The position numbers and the translations under genes were made by a program. The notes beneath the pieces are model-generated. The model ran no database searches. It saw only the letters and a program-made list of their open reading frames with translations, and was not told the origin of the DNA. DNA of 13,748 bases. It comes from Bacillota bacterium. GTDB taxonomy: Bacteria > Bacillota > Clostridia > Acetivibrionales > DTU013. Below are positions 6,407 to 13,729 of the stretch, piece after piece. The stretch is taken from contig JAEYON010000035.1 in the NCBI GenBank assembly GCA_023411645.1, positions 1 through 13,748 of the forward strand, read 5' to 3'. How positions within the stretch are numbered: the stretch's first letter is position 1; the number at the start of each line of letters is the position of its first letter.

Positions 6407-7315
6407 ATGGATGGGTTCATGATGCAGTTTTTTAACGGACTGAGTGTCAGCTCTATTTATTTGGTGGCAGCTTTGGGATTGGCGATTACATTCGGACTTA
6501 TGGGCGTGATAAATATGGCTCATGGTGAATTCATCATGGTTGGCGCGTATGCGACATATGTGATACAAAGCCTTTGGACAGCATATCTGCCTGAAAGTGC
6601 ATTTGACAGTTACCTGTTTGCGGCTATACCCGCGTCATTTGCGGTTGCTGCAATGCTTGGTGTTTTTGTTGAAAGACTGATTATCCGGCACTTGTATGGA
6701 CGTCCTTTGAACAGTCTGCTGGTTACCTGGGGAATCAGTCTTGTACTTCAACAACTGGCAAGGTCAATATTCGGGCCGACAAACCTGAGTGTTATATGTC
6801 CGTCATTTCTTAACGGGAGTATAGCAGTCACAGGCATGTTTTCAATGTCTTATAAAAGGTTGTTTATTCTCGGAATGGCTGTCTTATGTGTAATTCTGAT
6901 TGCATTGCTTATGTACAAATCAAAGCAGGGAAGAAATGTGAGAGCTGCCATGCAGAACCGTGCTATGGCGGCAAGTCTTGGAGTAAACACGACTTTGTGT
7001 GATGCGGTAACGTTTGCATTAGGCTCAGGATTAGCAGGCATTGCCGGCTGCGCGTTGACATTTCTTGGCCCTGTAGGCCCGACGATTGGCCAGGCGTACA
7101 TTGTTGATACATTCATGACAGTCGTAGTAGGCGGAGTCGGAAGTGTTATCGGTTGTATAACGGGTTCGCTGATTATTGGTATGGGTGGTCCGACATTTGA
7201 GTACTTTACCAGCGCTTCCCTGGGGAAGGTGCTGATATTCATTGTAGTTATAATTACACTGCAGTTCAGGCCCAAAGGTATATTCTCAATAAGCAGCCGC
7301 GCTTTGGATGAGTAA
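6407..7315 (+). CDS. urtB: urea ABC transporter, permease UrtB
   Basis: A 302-residue permease of the LivH/BPD_transp_2 type, which forms half of the urea channel. It begins with FMMQFFNGLSVSSIYLVAALG and the family-typical GVINMAHGEFIMVGAY block near residues 35-50. Around eight hydrophobic segments follow, with the cytoplasmic coupling region SKQGRNVRAAMQNRAMAASLG in the middle. It ends in a QFRPKGIF motif. ATG at 6407 sits behind AAAGGAGATGG. An in-frame start at 6332 lies within the stem-loop and would add a polar N-terminus that does not fit the family. The next gene, urtC, begins 36 bases later. Confidence 0.95.
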   Translation: MDGFMMQFFNGLSVSSIYLVAALGLAITFGLMGVINMAHGEFIMVGAYATYVIQSLWTAYLPESAFDSYLFAAIPASFAVAAMLGVFVERLIIRHLYGRPLNSLLVTWGISLVLQQLARSIFGPTNLSVICPSFLNGSIAVTGMFSMSYKRLFILGMAVLCVILIALLMYKSKQGRNVRAAMQNRAMAASLGVNTTLCDAVTFALGSGLAGIAGCALTFLGPVGPTIGQAYIVDTFMTVVVGGVGSVIGCITGSLIIGMGGPTFEYFTSASLGKVLIFIVVIITLQFRPKGIFSISSRALDE

Positions 7316-7351
7316 TGGCTGCAGCAGTTAGAAAATGAGGAGGTGAAAGTT

Positions 7352-8443
7352 ATGGCAAGACCAACTCAAAGAAAAATGGCGGGGGTGTTTAAAATATCCG
7401 GTAAAGGTTTTTTAGCAGCTGCAATATTTATATTCCTGCTCACAGCTCCGCTATACATGTCAAGCTTCAGAGTAAGCATGTTTGGTAAGTACATGTGTTT
7501 TGCCTTGATTGCCTTGGGCATTGATATGATTTGGGGATATACAGGTATCCTTTCGCTGGGCCATGGAGTTTATTTCGGCATTGGAGCCTACTGTATGGCA
7601 ATGTATTTGAAACTTGAGGCCTCAGGCGGTGCTCTGCCGGACTTCATGGCATGGAGCGCTGTGGATAAGCTTCCGCTGCTATGGTATCCGTTCAAAAATC
7701 CTTTATTTGCAGTAATGATGGTTGTTGCGGCACCTGTCATACTGGCTGCGGCGGTAGGCTTACTTACATTTCTGAACAAAATACGGGGTGTTTACTTCTG
7801 CATTCTGTCACAGGCGCTTGCATATGCCTTGGCAACATTTATGATCGGCCGTCAGGAATACTTCGGCGGCTCAAACGGACTTACGGGCTTCTCGACAATA
7901 CTCGGAATGAACCTTAACAGTCCGGCAATCAAGCTGGTTTTGTTTTATTGCACTTTGGCGGTTCTTGTTACTGGTTATGCACTTTGCAATTTTGTTGTAA
8001 AAAGGAGAGTCGGAAAAGTGCTTATTGCAATAAGAGATGCTGAAAACAGAGCAAGCTTTACAGGCTATTCCACAGCTTATTATAAAGTGTTCGTATACTG
8101 CATGTCTGCTGCTTTAGCAGGAATTGCAGGCGCGTTGTATGTAACCCAGGTGGGCATTATTTCTCCATATGATATTGGAATATCTCCATCTATTGAAATG
8201 GTTATCTGGACTGCCGTTGGTGGGAAGGGAACATTGGTAGGGGCAATTCTGGGAGCCCTTGTTGTTAATTTATCAAAGAGTATAATTTCAGAATCATTTC
8301 CTTCTTTCTGGCAGTTTTTTATTGGTGGCATATTTATTGTTGTAACTCTATTCCTTCCCGGAGGGCTTATATCCATAAAGGATATTCCTTCACAGATTAA
8401 GTCCGCAATAACAAAAAGGAGCTCGAACCAGGAGGTGTCATAA
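7352..8443 (+). CDS. urtC: urea ABC transporter, permease UrtC
   Basis: A 363-residue permease of the LivM/BPD_transp_2 type, partner of UrtB. Recognisable blocks are GIDMIWGYTGILSLGHGVYFGIGAY at roughly residues 59-83, YFGGSNGLTGF around 170-180 and IRDAENRASFTGY in the coupling region. WTAVGGKGTLVGAILGA sits near the end, followed by a FLPGGL motif. Start: ATG at 7352 with GGAGGTG 5-6 bases upstream; a GTG nine bases earlier overlaps that binding site. Its stop shares one base with the urtD start (TAATG), so the two are translationally coupled. Confidence 0.95.
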   Translation: MARPTQRKMAGVFKISGKGFLAAAIFIFLLTAPLYMSSFRVSMFGKYMCFALIALGIDMIWGYTGILSLGHGVYFGIGAYCMAMYLKLEASGGALPDFMAWSAVDKLPLLWYPFKNPLFAVMMVVAAPVILAAAVGLLTFLNKIRGVYFCILSQALAYALATFMIGRQEYFGGSNGLTGFSTILGMNLNSPAIKLVLFYCTLAVLVTGYALCNFVVKRRVGKVLIAIRDAENRASFTGYSTAYYKVFVYCMSAALAGIAGALYVTQVGIISPYDIGISPSIEMVIWTAVGGKGTLVGAILGALVVNLSKSIISESFPSFWQFFIGGIFIVVTLFLPGGLISIKDIPSQIKSAITKRSSNQEVS

Positions 8444-9201
8444 TGCCAGAACCGATCCTGAAACTAAATGATGTAAGTGTTTCATTTGGCAGCTTCAAGG
8501 CAGTAAAGCATGTTAAGACAATAGTTTATGAAAAAGAGATCAGATTTCTTATAGGGCCCAACGGGGCGGGAAAAACAACGCTTCTTGATGCAATATGCGG
8601 AAAGAACAAGCTCTCGGGAGGAAACATAATTTACAGAAATGATGATATCGAATACGATTTACCCAGGATAAAGGAGAATAAAATCGTCAACATCGGTGTG
8701 GGACGTAAGTTCCAGGCTCCGAGCGTATTTTCCGGATTAACGGTTTTTGAAAACATGGAAATTGCAGTTGTTCATAACAGGAGTTTGTTTGCTTCAATCC
8801 GGAACAGGCTGACAAAAGAAGACCTGGAAAGGATCGATAACCAGTTGAATTTCGTAGGTCTCTATGAGCTTAAAAACGAATATCCGACTATCCTTTCACA
8901 TGGTCAGAAACAATGGCTGGAGCTGGCGATGCTGTGCGTTTCACGTCCTAAGCTCATGCTCCTTGACGAGCCTGTTGCAGGCATGGGCAGGCGCGAAACG
9001 GAAAGAACGGCAGAACTTCTTAGAATTATTCAGAATAATTGTTCAATTGTAGTTGTTGAACATGATATGCAGTTTGTTCGTGACGCAGCAACATGTGTAA
9101 CTGTTATGCACGACGGGGAAATCATTTGCGAGGGTACAATGGACGAAGTCGAAAATAACAGGCAGGTAATCGAAGTTTATTTGGGCAGAGGCGGTGAATG
9201 A
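8443..9201 (+). CDS. urtD: urea ABC transporter, ATP-binding subunit UrtD
   Basis: A 252-residue cytoplasmic ATPase that drives urea import with UrtE. It has Walker A GPNGAGKTT at residues 38-46, the UrtD-type signature LSHGQKQWLE at 151-160 (His in place of the usual Gly), Walker B LMLLDEP at 171-177 and the H-loop His207 in VVVEHDMQ. The Q-loop region reads GRKFQAPSVF near 87-96. It starts on the last base of the urtC stop, with GGAGG inside the urtC end. The deviating signature is characteristic of UrtD and does not suggest a defect. Confidence 0.96.
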   Translation: MPEPILKLNDVSVSFGSFKAVKHVKTIVYEKEIRFLIGPNGAGKTTLLDAICGKNKLSGGNIIYRNDDIEYDLPRIKENKIVNIGVGRKFQAPSVFSGLTVFENMEIAVVHNRSLFASIRNRLTKEDLERIDNQLNFVGLYELKNEYPTILSHGQKQWLELAMLCVSRPKLMLLDEPVAGMGRRETERTAELLRIIQNNCSIVVVEHDMQFVRDAATCVTVMHDGEIICEGTMDEVENNRQVIEVYLGRGGE

Positions 9202-9202
9202 G

Positions 9203-9889
9203 ATGTTGATGTTAGAGCATGTAACTGCAGCTTACAGCGGAAGCAGGGTTTTATTCGGAGTAGACATTGAAGCCGGCGTTGGTGAAATCACCTGTCTTGT
9301 CGGCAGAAATGGCGTTGGCAAGTCAACTACTATGAAGGCTATTATGGGACTTGTAAATACGCCGTCGGGCGACATTCGGCTTGATGGGCGGAGTATTTTC
9401 AAGAAGCCTACTTATGCAAGAGCAAAAGCGGGAATAGGTTATGTGCCGCAGGGACGCGAGATATTCCCGAAGCTTACGGTGCGGGAAAACATCCAGCTTG
9501 GGATGGAGGCTAACAAAAGTCTAAAGGAAATACCCAGGCACATTTTTGAGATTTTTCCCATACTTGAAGAGTTTCTTGAACGCCGTGGCGGGGATCTTTC
9601 CGGCGGTCAGCAGCAACAGCTTGCTATAGCCAGGGCTATTGTTTCCAAACCAAGGGTGCTTATACTGGATGAGCCTACTGAGGGTATCCAGCCTTCAATT
9701 ATCCAGGATATTGGCAAGGTTATTACAAGACTCAAAAGGGATATGGCAATTCTTATGGTGGAACAGTATCTGGAATTTGTGCTGGCAGTATCGGACAAGT
9801 GTTATGTTATGGAAAAGGGCAGAATCCTGATGGATGGAAATATAAAGGAGCTTGATAAAAAGAAGCTGCAGTCGCTGCTGGCAATGTAA
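9203..9889 (+). CDS. urtE: urea ABC transporter, ATP-binding subunit UrtE
   Basis: A 228-residue LivF-type ATPase. It has Walker A GRNGVGKST at residues 34-42, Q-loop YVPQGREIFPKLTVREN at 80-96, signature LSGGQQQQLAIARA at 132-145, Walker B LILDEPTEGIQPS at 153-165 and MVEQYLEFV as the H-loop region, with Gln in the His position as in many UrtE/LivF proteins. The start is ambiguous: ATG at 9203 leaves one base after the urtD stop, ATG at 9209 gives the more typical MLEHV opening, and GTG at 9194 would overlap urtD. In cyanobacteria UrtE is a reported PII contact, which is relevant because two PII genes follow. Confidence 0.95.
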   Translation: MLMLEHVTAAYSGSRVLFGVDIEAGVGEITCLVGRNGVGKSTTMKAIMGLVNTPSGDIRLDGRSIFKKPTYARAKAGIGYVPQGREIFPKLTVRENIQLGMEANKSLKEIPRHIFEIFPILEEFLERRGGDLSGGQQQQLAIARAIVSKPRVLILDEPTEGIQPSIIQDIGKVITRLKRDMAILMVEQYLEFVLAVSDKCYVMEKGRILMDGNIKELDKKKLQSLLAM

Positions 9890-9937
9890 TGTTGAGAAGA
9901 TACATGCAAAAAGCTTATAGAAAGGTGATGGATAGAT

Positions 9938-10261
9938 ATGAAAATGATAAGAGCGATTATCAGACCTGAAAAATCAAGGACTGTAATTGATGCGCTTTCC
10001 GATGCGGGCTACAATTCAGTGACCGAAGTTGATGTCTATGGCAGAGGTAAACAAAAGGGTATAACCATCGGCGAGGTCAAGTATGACGAACTGCCAAAAA
10101 TAATGCTTCTAATTGTTATCGAGGATGAGCAGGAGACGGAGGTGGCAGATATAATTATGTCGACAGCAAAAACGGGTGCCGGGAATATGGGTGACGGCAG
10201 AATTTTTGTTATTCCCGTAGAAAAGGCTTATACCATTAGTTCAGGACAGACTGGATTGTAA
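9938..10261 (+). CDS. PII-family nitrogen regulator, NifI1-like
   Basis: A 107-residue small trimeric signal protein of the GlnB/PII family, which binds ATP/ADP and 2-oxoglutarate. It opens MKMIRAIIRPEKS, has GRGKQKG (36-41), a shortened T-loop (GITIGEVKYDELPK, 41-54) without the uridylylated tyrosine of GlnB, and the nucleotide-binding TG...GDGRIFVIPVEKAYTI. These features are closest to NifI1 of nitrogen-fixing archaea and clostridia. Two oddities: four residues (AGNM) stand between TG and GDG instead of the usual two, and the C-terminal IRTG reads ISSG, removing an arginine that contacts ATP phosphates in PII proteins. The ATG follows GAAAGGTGATGG, 48 bases after urtE and with no terminator between, so it is probably in the urt operon. 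Family certain, subgroup likely. Confidence 0.9.
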   Translation: MKMIRAIIRPEKSRTVIDALSDAGYNSVTEVDVYGRGKQKGITIGEVKYDELPKIMLLIVIEDEQETEVADIIMSTAKTGAGNMGDGRIFVIPVEKAYTISSGQTGL

Positions 10262-10276
10262 AGGAGGCGTATTAAA

Positions 10277-10609
10277 ATGAAAGAAATTATTGCTCTTATA
10301 AGGCCATCAAAGGTTGAAGATACAAAAAAAGCACTGGAGGCAATAGGACTGCCAGGAATGACAGGCCGGAGGGTAATGGGTAAGGGGAAAAAGCCTGTTG
10401 AGCTAAGTGATGATGAAGGAAACCTATTAATGAAGTCATATATGATGCCAAAAAGAAAAATCATTATCGAGGTCGATGATAATGATGTTGACAAGGTTGT
10501 GACCATTATTACACTTGTAAACAGCACGGGTGCTCAGGGCGACGGCAGGATTTTTGTGCTGCCCGTACTCAGTTCATACGAAATACGTACCGGTAAGAAG
10601 ATCGGTTAG
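10277..10609 (+). CDS. PII-family nitrogen regulator, NifI2-like
   Basis: A 110-residue PII-family protein, the second of a tandem pair, starting 15 bases after the first behind AAAGGAGG. It has MKEIIALIRPSK, GKGKK (35-39), an acidic T-loop (VELSDDEGNLLMKSY, 41-55) followed by MPKRK, then VNSTGAQGDGRIFVLPV (81-97) and an intact IRTG near the end. The PKR after the T-loop and the VNxTG form fit the NifI2 branch, whose members work with NifI1 as a hetero-oligomer. No nif gene is nearby, so the target is probably not nitrogenase. Candidates are UrtD/UrtE, urease or glutamine synthetase; this is inference. Pairwise identity with its neighbour is low, so it is not a recent duplicate. Confidence 0.88.
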   Translation: MKEIIALIRPSKVEDTKKALEAIGLPGMTGRRVMGKGKKPVELSDDEGNLLMKSYMMPKRKIIIEVDDNDVDKVVTIITLVNSTGAQGDGRIFVLPVLSSYEIRTGKKIG

Positions 10610-10612
10610 GAG

Positions 10613-10640
10613 CGATGGTTCACCCAACGATGGTTCACCC
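10613..10640 (+). repeat. tandem 13-bp direct repeat, 15-bp period
   Basis: Two perfect copies of CGATGGTTCACCC (10613-10625 and 10628-10640), separated by AA. They sit in the gap after the second PII gene, ending five bases before the -35 box of the met promoter. They could be an operator with two half-sites on one DNA face-and-a-half, or a simple tandem duplication. I recognise no known regulator site. Confidence 0.6.
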
Positions 10641-10645
10641 GCCTA

Positions 10646-10674
10646 TTGACGAAAACGTCCGGATGATGTAAACT
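10646..10674 (+). promoter_or_regulatory. sigma-A-type promoter for the T-box/metNIQ transcript
   Basis: TTGACG at 10646-10651, a 17-base spacer, TAAACT at 10669-10674. Transcription would begin near 10681, some 20 bases before the T-box stem I region. A GACGAAAACGTC palindrome overlaps the -35 box. Confidence 0.6.
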
Positions 10675-10699
10675 TACCATTAACAATATAGGATTTATA

Positions 10700-10989
10700 T
10701 ACAGGCAATGAAAAGAAGAGTAGGCAGCAGGAAACGATCCAGAGAGCCCCGGTTGGTGGGAAAGGGGCGCGGAGAATATTGCCGAACATGGTCTTGGAGC
10801 TTCGCACCGACTGCATATTGCGTATAGCTTATGATGTGCACAGGCTGCGACGGAAGCGCCCGTAACAGCGCAGGAGTATCGATTAGCATCTGTACTCAAA
10901 AAGGCCCTCCTCGTGAGAAGTGGGCGAACCAGGGTGGTACCACGAAGCTGAAGCTTTCGTCCTTGATGTAATTTATCAGGGATTTTTTT
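10700..10989 (+). ncRNA. T-box leader, methionine specifier
   Basis: A complete T-box transcription-attenuation leader that senses uncharged tRNA. Landmarks are the distal stem I AGAGAGCCCC at 10741-10750 with GGTTGGTG and GAAAGGGGCG. The specifier region GAACATGG follows, with ATG at 10788-10790 (Met codon, followed by a purine). Stem III pairs GCCC with GGGC just before the T-box AGGGTGGTACCACG at 10931-10944, and the terminator ends at 10989. The met transporter genes directly downstream support the Met assignment: uncharged tRNA-Met would stabilise the antiterminator and switch on import. The 5' limit is approximate. This leader accounts for the 439-base stretch without a gene, together with the promoter and the direct repeat. 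Confidence 0.92.
10960..10989 (+). terminator. T-box terminator
   Basis: Stem TCCTTGAT (10960-10967) with ATCAGGGA (10975-10982), one G-U pair, 7-base loop, then seven T (10983-10989). It competes with the antiterminator formed by the T-box sequence. Confidence 0.85.
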
Positions 10990-11048
10990 ATACCAATTTT
11001 GCTGCGGCAAAAACAATTTTTTTGCTGCTTTATGAAAGGAATACAGCC

Positions 11049-12065
11049 ATGAACGATGATCCGATCATTAAAATAGAAGCACTGAATAAAACCTTTGGCG
11101 GGGGAGAAAGCGAAGTTGTTGCACTGGACGACATAAATCTGTCCATTGCCCGGGGAGAAATTTTTGGCATCATTGGTCTGTCCGGTGCCGGCAAGAGCAC
11201 GTTGGTCAGGTGTATCAATCTACTTGAGAAGCCCACCGCCGGAAATATCTTTTTTGACGGCAGGGATATCACTTTATTATCGGATTATGAACTCAGGCAT
11301 GTTCGCCGTTCAATCAGCATGATATTTCAAAGCTTTAATCTTTTAATGCAGAGGACTGCACTGGAGAATATCTGTTTCCCGCTTGAGCTTGCCGGAATGC
11401 CTCGAAAAGAATCCAGAACCAAGGCGCGGGAGCTCCTTGAGACAGTGGGGCTTGCCGATAAGGAAAAGGCCTATCCTGCTCAGTTATCCGGTGGGCAGAA
11501 GCAGCGTGTTGCCATAGCAAGGGCTCTTGCTACCGGGCCGAAGGTACTGCTGTGCGATGAGGCCACCAGCGCGCTGGATCCGACTACAACACAATCTATA
11601 CTGGCTCTGCTCAAGGAACTGAATCAAAAACTCGGACTTACAGTTATCATCATCACCCATGAGATGAAGGTGATCGAACAAATATGCAATCGTGTAGCTA
11701 TTATCGACAACAGCCATATAGAGGAGATTGGGACGGTGGATGATGTGTTCCGGCACCCCAAAACCCAGGCTGCCAGGAAGTTAATTTTCCCAAGGGGGGA
11801 AATAACTGAAATAATGGAGGGCAATGGTAAGTACCTGCGTATCGTATTTGAAGGAAATGACTCGAACCAGCCTGTCATAGCGAATATGGTGCTCAAGTGC
11901 GGCGCGCCGGTGAATATTCTTTTTGCCAATACGAAGGATATCGACGGAAAAGCGTTCGGACACATGATTCTGCAGCTGCCCGACGATATGGTTGCTGTCC
12001 GTAAAATTCTGACTTACCTTGATATGGAGAATATTGCGTACGAGGAGGAGAAATACAATGTTTAA
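11049..12065 (+). CDS. metN: methionine ABC transporter, ATP-binding subunit MetN
   Basis: A 338-residue ATPase for methionine import. It has Walker A GLSGAGKST at residues 43-51, signature LSGGQKQR at 146-153, Walker B VLLCDEATSALD at 166-177 and an ITHEMKV H-loop. From about residue 260 a C-terminal NIL (ACT-like) domain follows, which in MetN proteins binds methionine and mediates trans-inhibition. ATG at 11049 follows AAAGGA with an 8-base gap. The frame stays open upstream to 10920, but that stretch is the T-box terminator and is not coding. The stop overlaps metI by eight bases. Confidence 0.96.
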   Translation: MNDDPIIKIEALNKTFGGGESEVVALDDINLSIARGEIFGIIGLSGAGKSTLVRCINLLEKPTAGNIFFDGRDITLLSDYELRHVRRSISMIFQSFNLLMQRTALENICFPLELAGMPRKESRTKARELLETVGLADKEKAYPAQLSGGQKQRVAIARALATGPKVLLCDEATSALDPTTTQSILALLKELNQKLGLTVIIITHEMKVIEQICNRVAIIDNSHIEEIGTVDDVFRHPKTQAARKLIFPRGEITEIMEGNGKYLRIVFEGNDSNQPVIANMVLKCGAPVNILFANTKDIDGKAFGHMILQLPDDMVAVRKILTYLDMENIAYEEEKYNV

Positions 12066-12720
12066 CAGTGAACTGCTTGCTTTAACGGGAGTAGGACTCC
12101 TCGAAACCTTGTACATGACAGTTATTTCCACAGTGATGGCCTATGTGCTTGGTCTGCCTGTCGGAATGATTCTGGTGGTGACAGATAAGGACGGAATTAG
12201 ACCCAATGCTGCAGTGAACAGTATTGTTGGCGGCATTGTCAATGTAGTGCGTTCTGTCCCTTTTATTATTCTGCTGGTCGCTGTGATACCAGTCACCAGG
12301 GCCATTGTGGGAACAAGCATCGGCTCGACTGCAACGATAGTGCCGCTTGTTATTGCTGCGGCGCCGTTTATCGCTAGAATGGTAGAAAGCTCGGCAAAGG
12401 AGGTGGATCGGGGCGTGATAGAAGCGTCCCTATCAATGGGAGCGTCCACATTTCAGATCGTCAGCAAGGTCATACTCCCTGAGGCAATGCCATCCCTCAT
12501 TGTTGGAGCGGCTATTGCGACCACGACTATTCTTAGCTACACTGTCATGTCGGGTTTTGTAGGTGGCGGCGGACTTGGTTCCATCGCTGTGAACTACGGT
12601 TATTACAGATCACAGACAGATATCATGCTGATTATGGTGGCCGTTCTGGTATTGATCGTTCAGGTTTTTCAGGAAATAGGCAATTTGATTGCCAGAAAAA
12701 GTGATAAGCGTATAAAATAA
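12058..12720 (+). CDS. metI: methionine ABC transporter, permease MetI
   Basis: A 220-residue permease with about five membrane segments. It carries the binding-protein-dependent transport (BPD_transp_1) signature EASLSMGASTFQIVSKVILPEAMP, the EAA-type loop that docks to MetN, near residues 122-145. It begins in the final codons of metN with GAGGAGGAG upstream of ATG at 12058; an in-frame ATG at 12019 would extend well into metN and lacks a binding site. Expression follows the upstream Met T-box. The stop codon starts a run of TAAAAAA repeats that leads to metQ. Confidence 0.95.
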   Translation: MFNSELLALTGVGLLETLYMTVISTVMAYVLGLPVGMILVVTDKDGIRPNAAVNSIVGGIVNVVRSVPFIILLVAVIPVTRAIVGTSIGSTATIVPLVIAAAPFIARMVESSAKEVDRGVIEASLSMGASTFQIVSKVILPEAMPSLIVGAAIATTTILSYTVMSGFVGGGGLGSIAVNYGYYRSQTDIMLIMVAVLVLIVQVFQEIGNLIARKSDKRIK

Positions 12721-12738
12721 AAAATAAAAAATAAAAAA
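12718..12738 (+). repeat. three perfect TAAAAAA heptamers before the metQ ribosome binding site
   Basis: TAAAAAA occurs three times in a row (12718, 12725, 12732), starting on the metI stop codon and running directly into GAGGAG. It may be an unstructured A-rich translation enhancer for the abundant binding protein, and is also prone to slippage. Function is inferred. Confidence 0.75.
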
Positions 12739-12751
12739 GAGGAGAATGATT

Positions 12752-13558
12752 ATGAGGAGAATAGTACAGATAGCTTTGGCACTTACATTAGCCCTTTCAG
12801 TATTAGCAGGCTGCTCTGCTAAAAAGGATGACACCATTGTGATAGGCGCAAGTGTCACACCGCATTCCGAGATCCTTGCAGTTGCAAAGGAGATACTTGC
12901 CGAGAAAGGGATCACTCTTGAGATTAAGGAATTCAACGACTATGTACAGCCAAATAAGGCTGTAGAGAATGGAGATATTGACGCGAACTACTTCCAGCAC
13001 AAGCCGTATATGGACCAGTTTAACAAAGATGACGGCACCCATCTCGTTTCAGTCGCGGCAATTCATTATGAGCCCTTCGGTATCTATGCAGGCAGGACAG
13101 CTTCCATTGATCAATTGGCGGATGGCGCTGTAATTTCAATCCCCAACGACGGGACAAATGAAGCCCGCGCACTGATGCTGCTTGAAGCGCAGGGACTTAT
13201 CAAGCTAAAAGAGGGCACAGGCTTTTCAGCTACAATTCTTGATATTGCCGAGAATCCTAAGAACCTCGACATCAAAGAGCTTGAAGCCGCTCAGCTGACG
13301 CTTACACTGAAGGATGTGGATCTGGCCGTTATCAACGGCAATTACGCGATCCAGGCCGGTCTGAATGCCACAACGGATGCTCTTGCAACAGAGGACAAGG
13401 ATTCCACCGCTGCTCAGACGTATGCAAATATTCTTTGTGTGAAGGAAGGCAATGAAAACAATGCCGGTATTCAGGAGCTTATTAAGGCACTAAAGAGCGA
13501 CAAGGTTAAGAAATTTATAGAAGAAAAGTATGAAGGTGCGGTAGTACCATTGTTTTAG
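12752..13558 (+). CDS. metQ: methionine-binding lipoprotein MetQ (NlpA family)
   Basis: A 268-residue extracytoplasmic lipoprotein. The signal peptide MRRIVQIALALTLALSVLAG ends in the lipobox LAGC, with Cys21 lipidated. The mature part opens TIVIGASVTPHSEIL and shows NlpA-family blocks FNDYVQPNKAVENGDIDANY, FQHKPYMDQF and IPNDGTNEARALMLLEAQG, ending in a VVPLF tail. Start: ATG at 12752 is 7 bases after GGAG; an ATG six bases earlier sits directly on the binding site. It is the third gene of the T-box-controlled metNIQ operon and is followed by a terminator. Whether it binds L-Met, D-Met or a related compound cannot be read from sequence. Confidence 0.95.
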   Translation: MRRIVQIALALTLALSVLAGCSAKKDDTIVIGASVTPHSEILAVAKEILAEKGITLEIKEFNDYVQPNKAVENGDIDANYFQHKPYMDQFNKDDGTHLVSVAAIHYEPFGIYAGRTASIDQLADGAVISIPNDGTNEARALMLLEAQGLIKLKEGTGFSATILDIAENPKNLDIKELEAAQLTLTLKDVDLAVINGNYAIQAGLNATTDALATEDKDSTAAQTYANILCVKEGNENNAGIQELIKALKSDKVKKFIEEKYEGAVVPLF

Positions 13559-13586
13559 GAGAATGCAGTCATATCAGAATACTGCA

Positions 13587-13620
13587 GGCCGTATACCATA
13601 TATGAAGGTATACGGCCTTT
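13587..13620 (+). terminator. intrinsic terminator after metQ
   Basis: A perfect 11-bp stem, GGCCGTATACC (13587-13597) with GGTATACGGCC (13607-13617), loop of 9, followed by TTT. The T-tract is short, but the stem is strong and the position 28 bases after metQ fits the operon end. A smaller TGCAGT/ACTGCA stem lies just upstream. Confidence 0.8.
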
Positions 13621-13640
13621 CAATGTTGTTGCGATAATTG

Positions 13641-13670
13641 TTGTGCTTGTATGTTGAAATAGAGTATAAT
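13641..13670 (+). promoter_or_regulatory. sigma-A-type promoter for the gene at the right edge
   Basis: TTGTGC at 13641-13646, an 18-base spacer and a perfect TATAAT at 13665-13670. It lies between the metQ terminator and the next start codon, giving a leader of about 53 bases. Confidence 0.55.
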
Positions 13671-13729
13671 ACTAGAATAAAGTGTCCTGATCTAACGGTT
13701 ACAGGATCAAAATTACAGGAGGGGAAAGT

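Noticed and set aside
10920..11048. Open frame extending metN upstream by 43 codons
   Set aside because: It translates the T-box and its terminator. The ATG at 11049 has a good ribosome binding site and starts at the normal MetN N-terminus.
13685..13706. TCCTG / CAGGA hairpin in the leader of the last gene
   Set aside because: Five base pairs with a 12-base loop and no T-tract; too weak to call a regulatory element.
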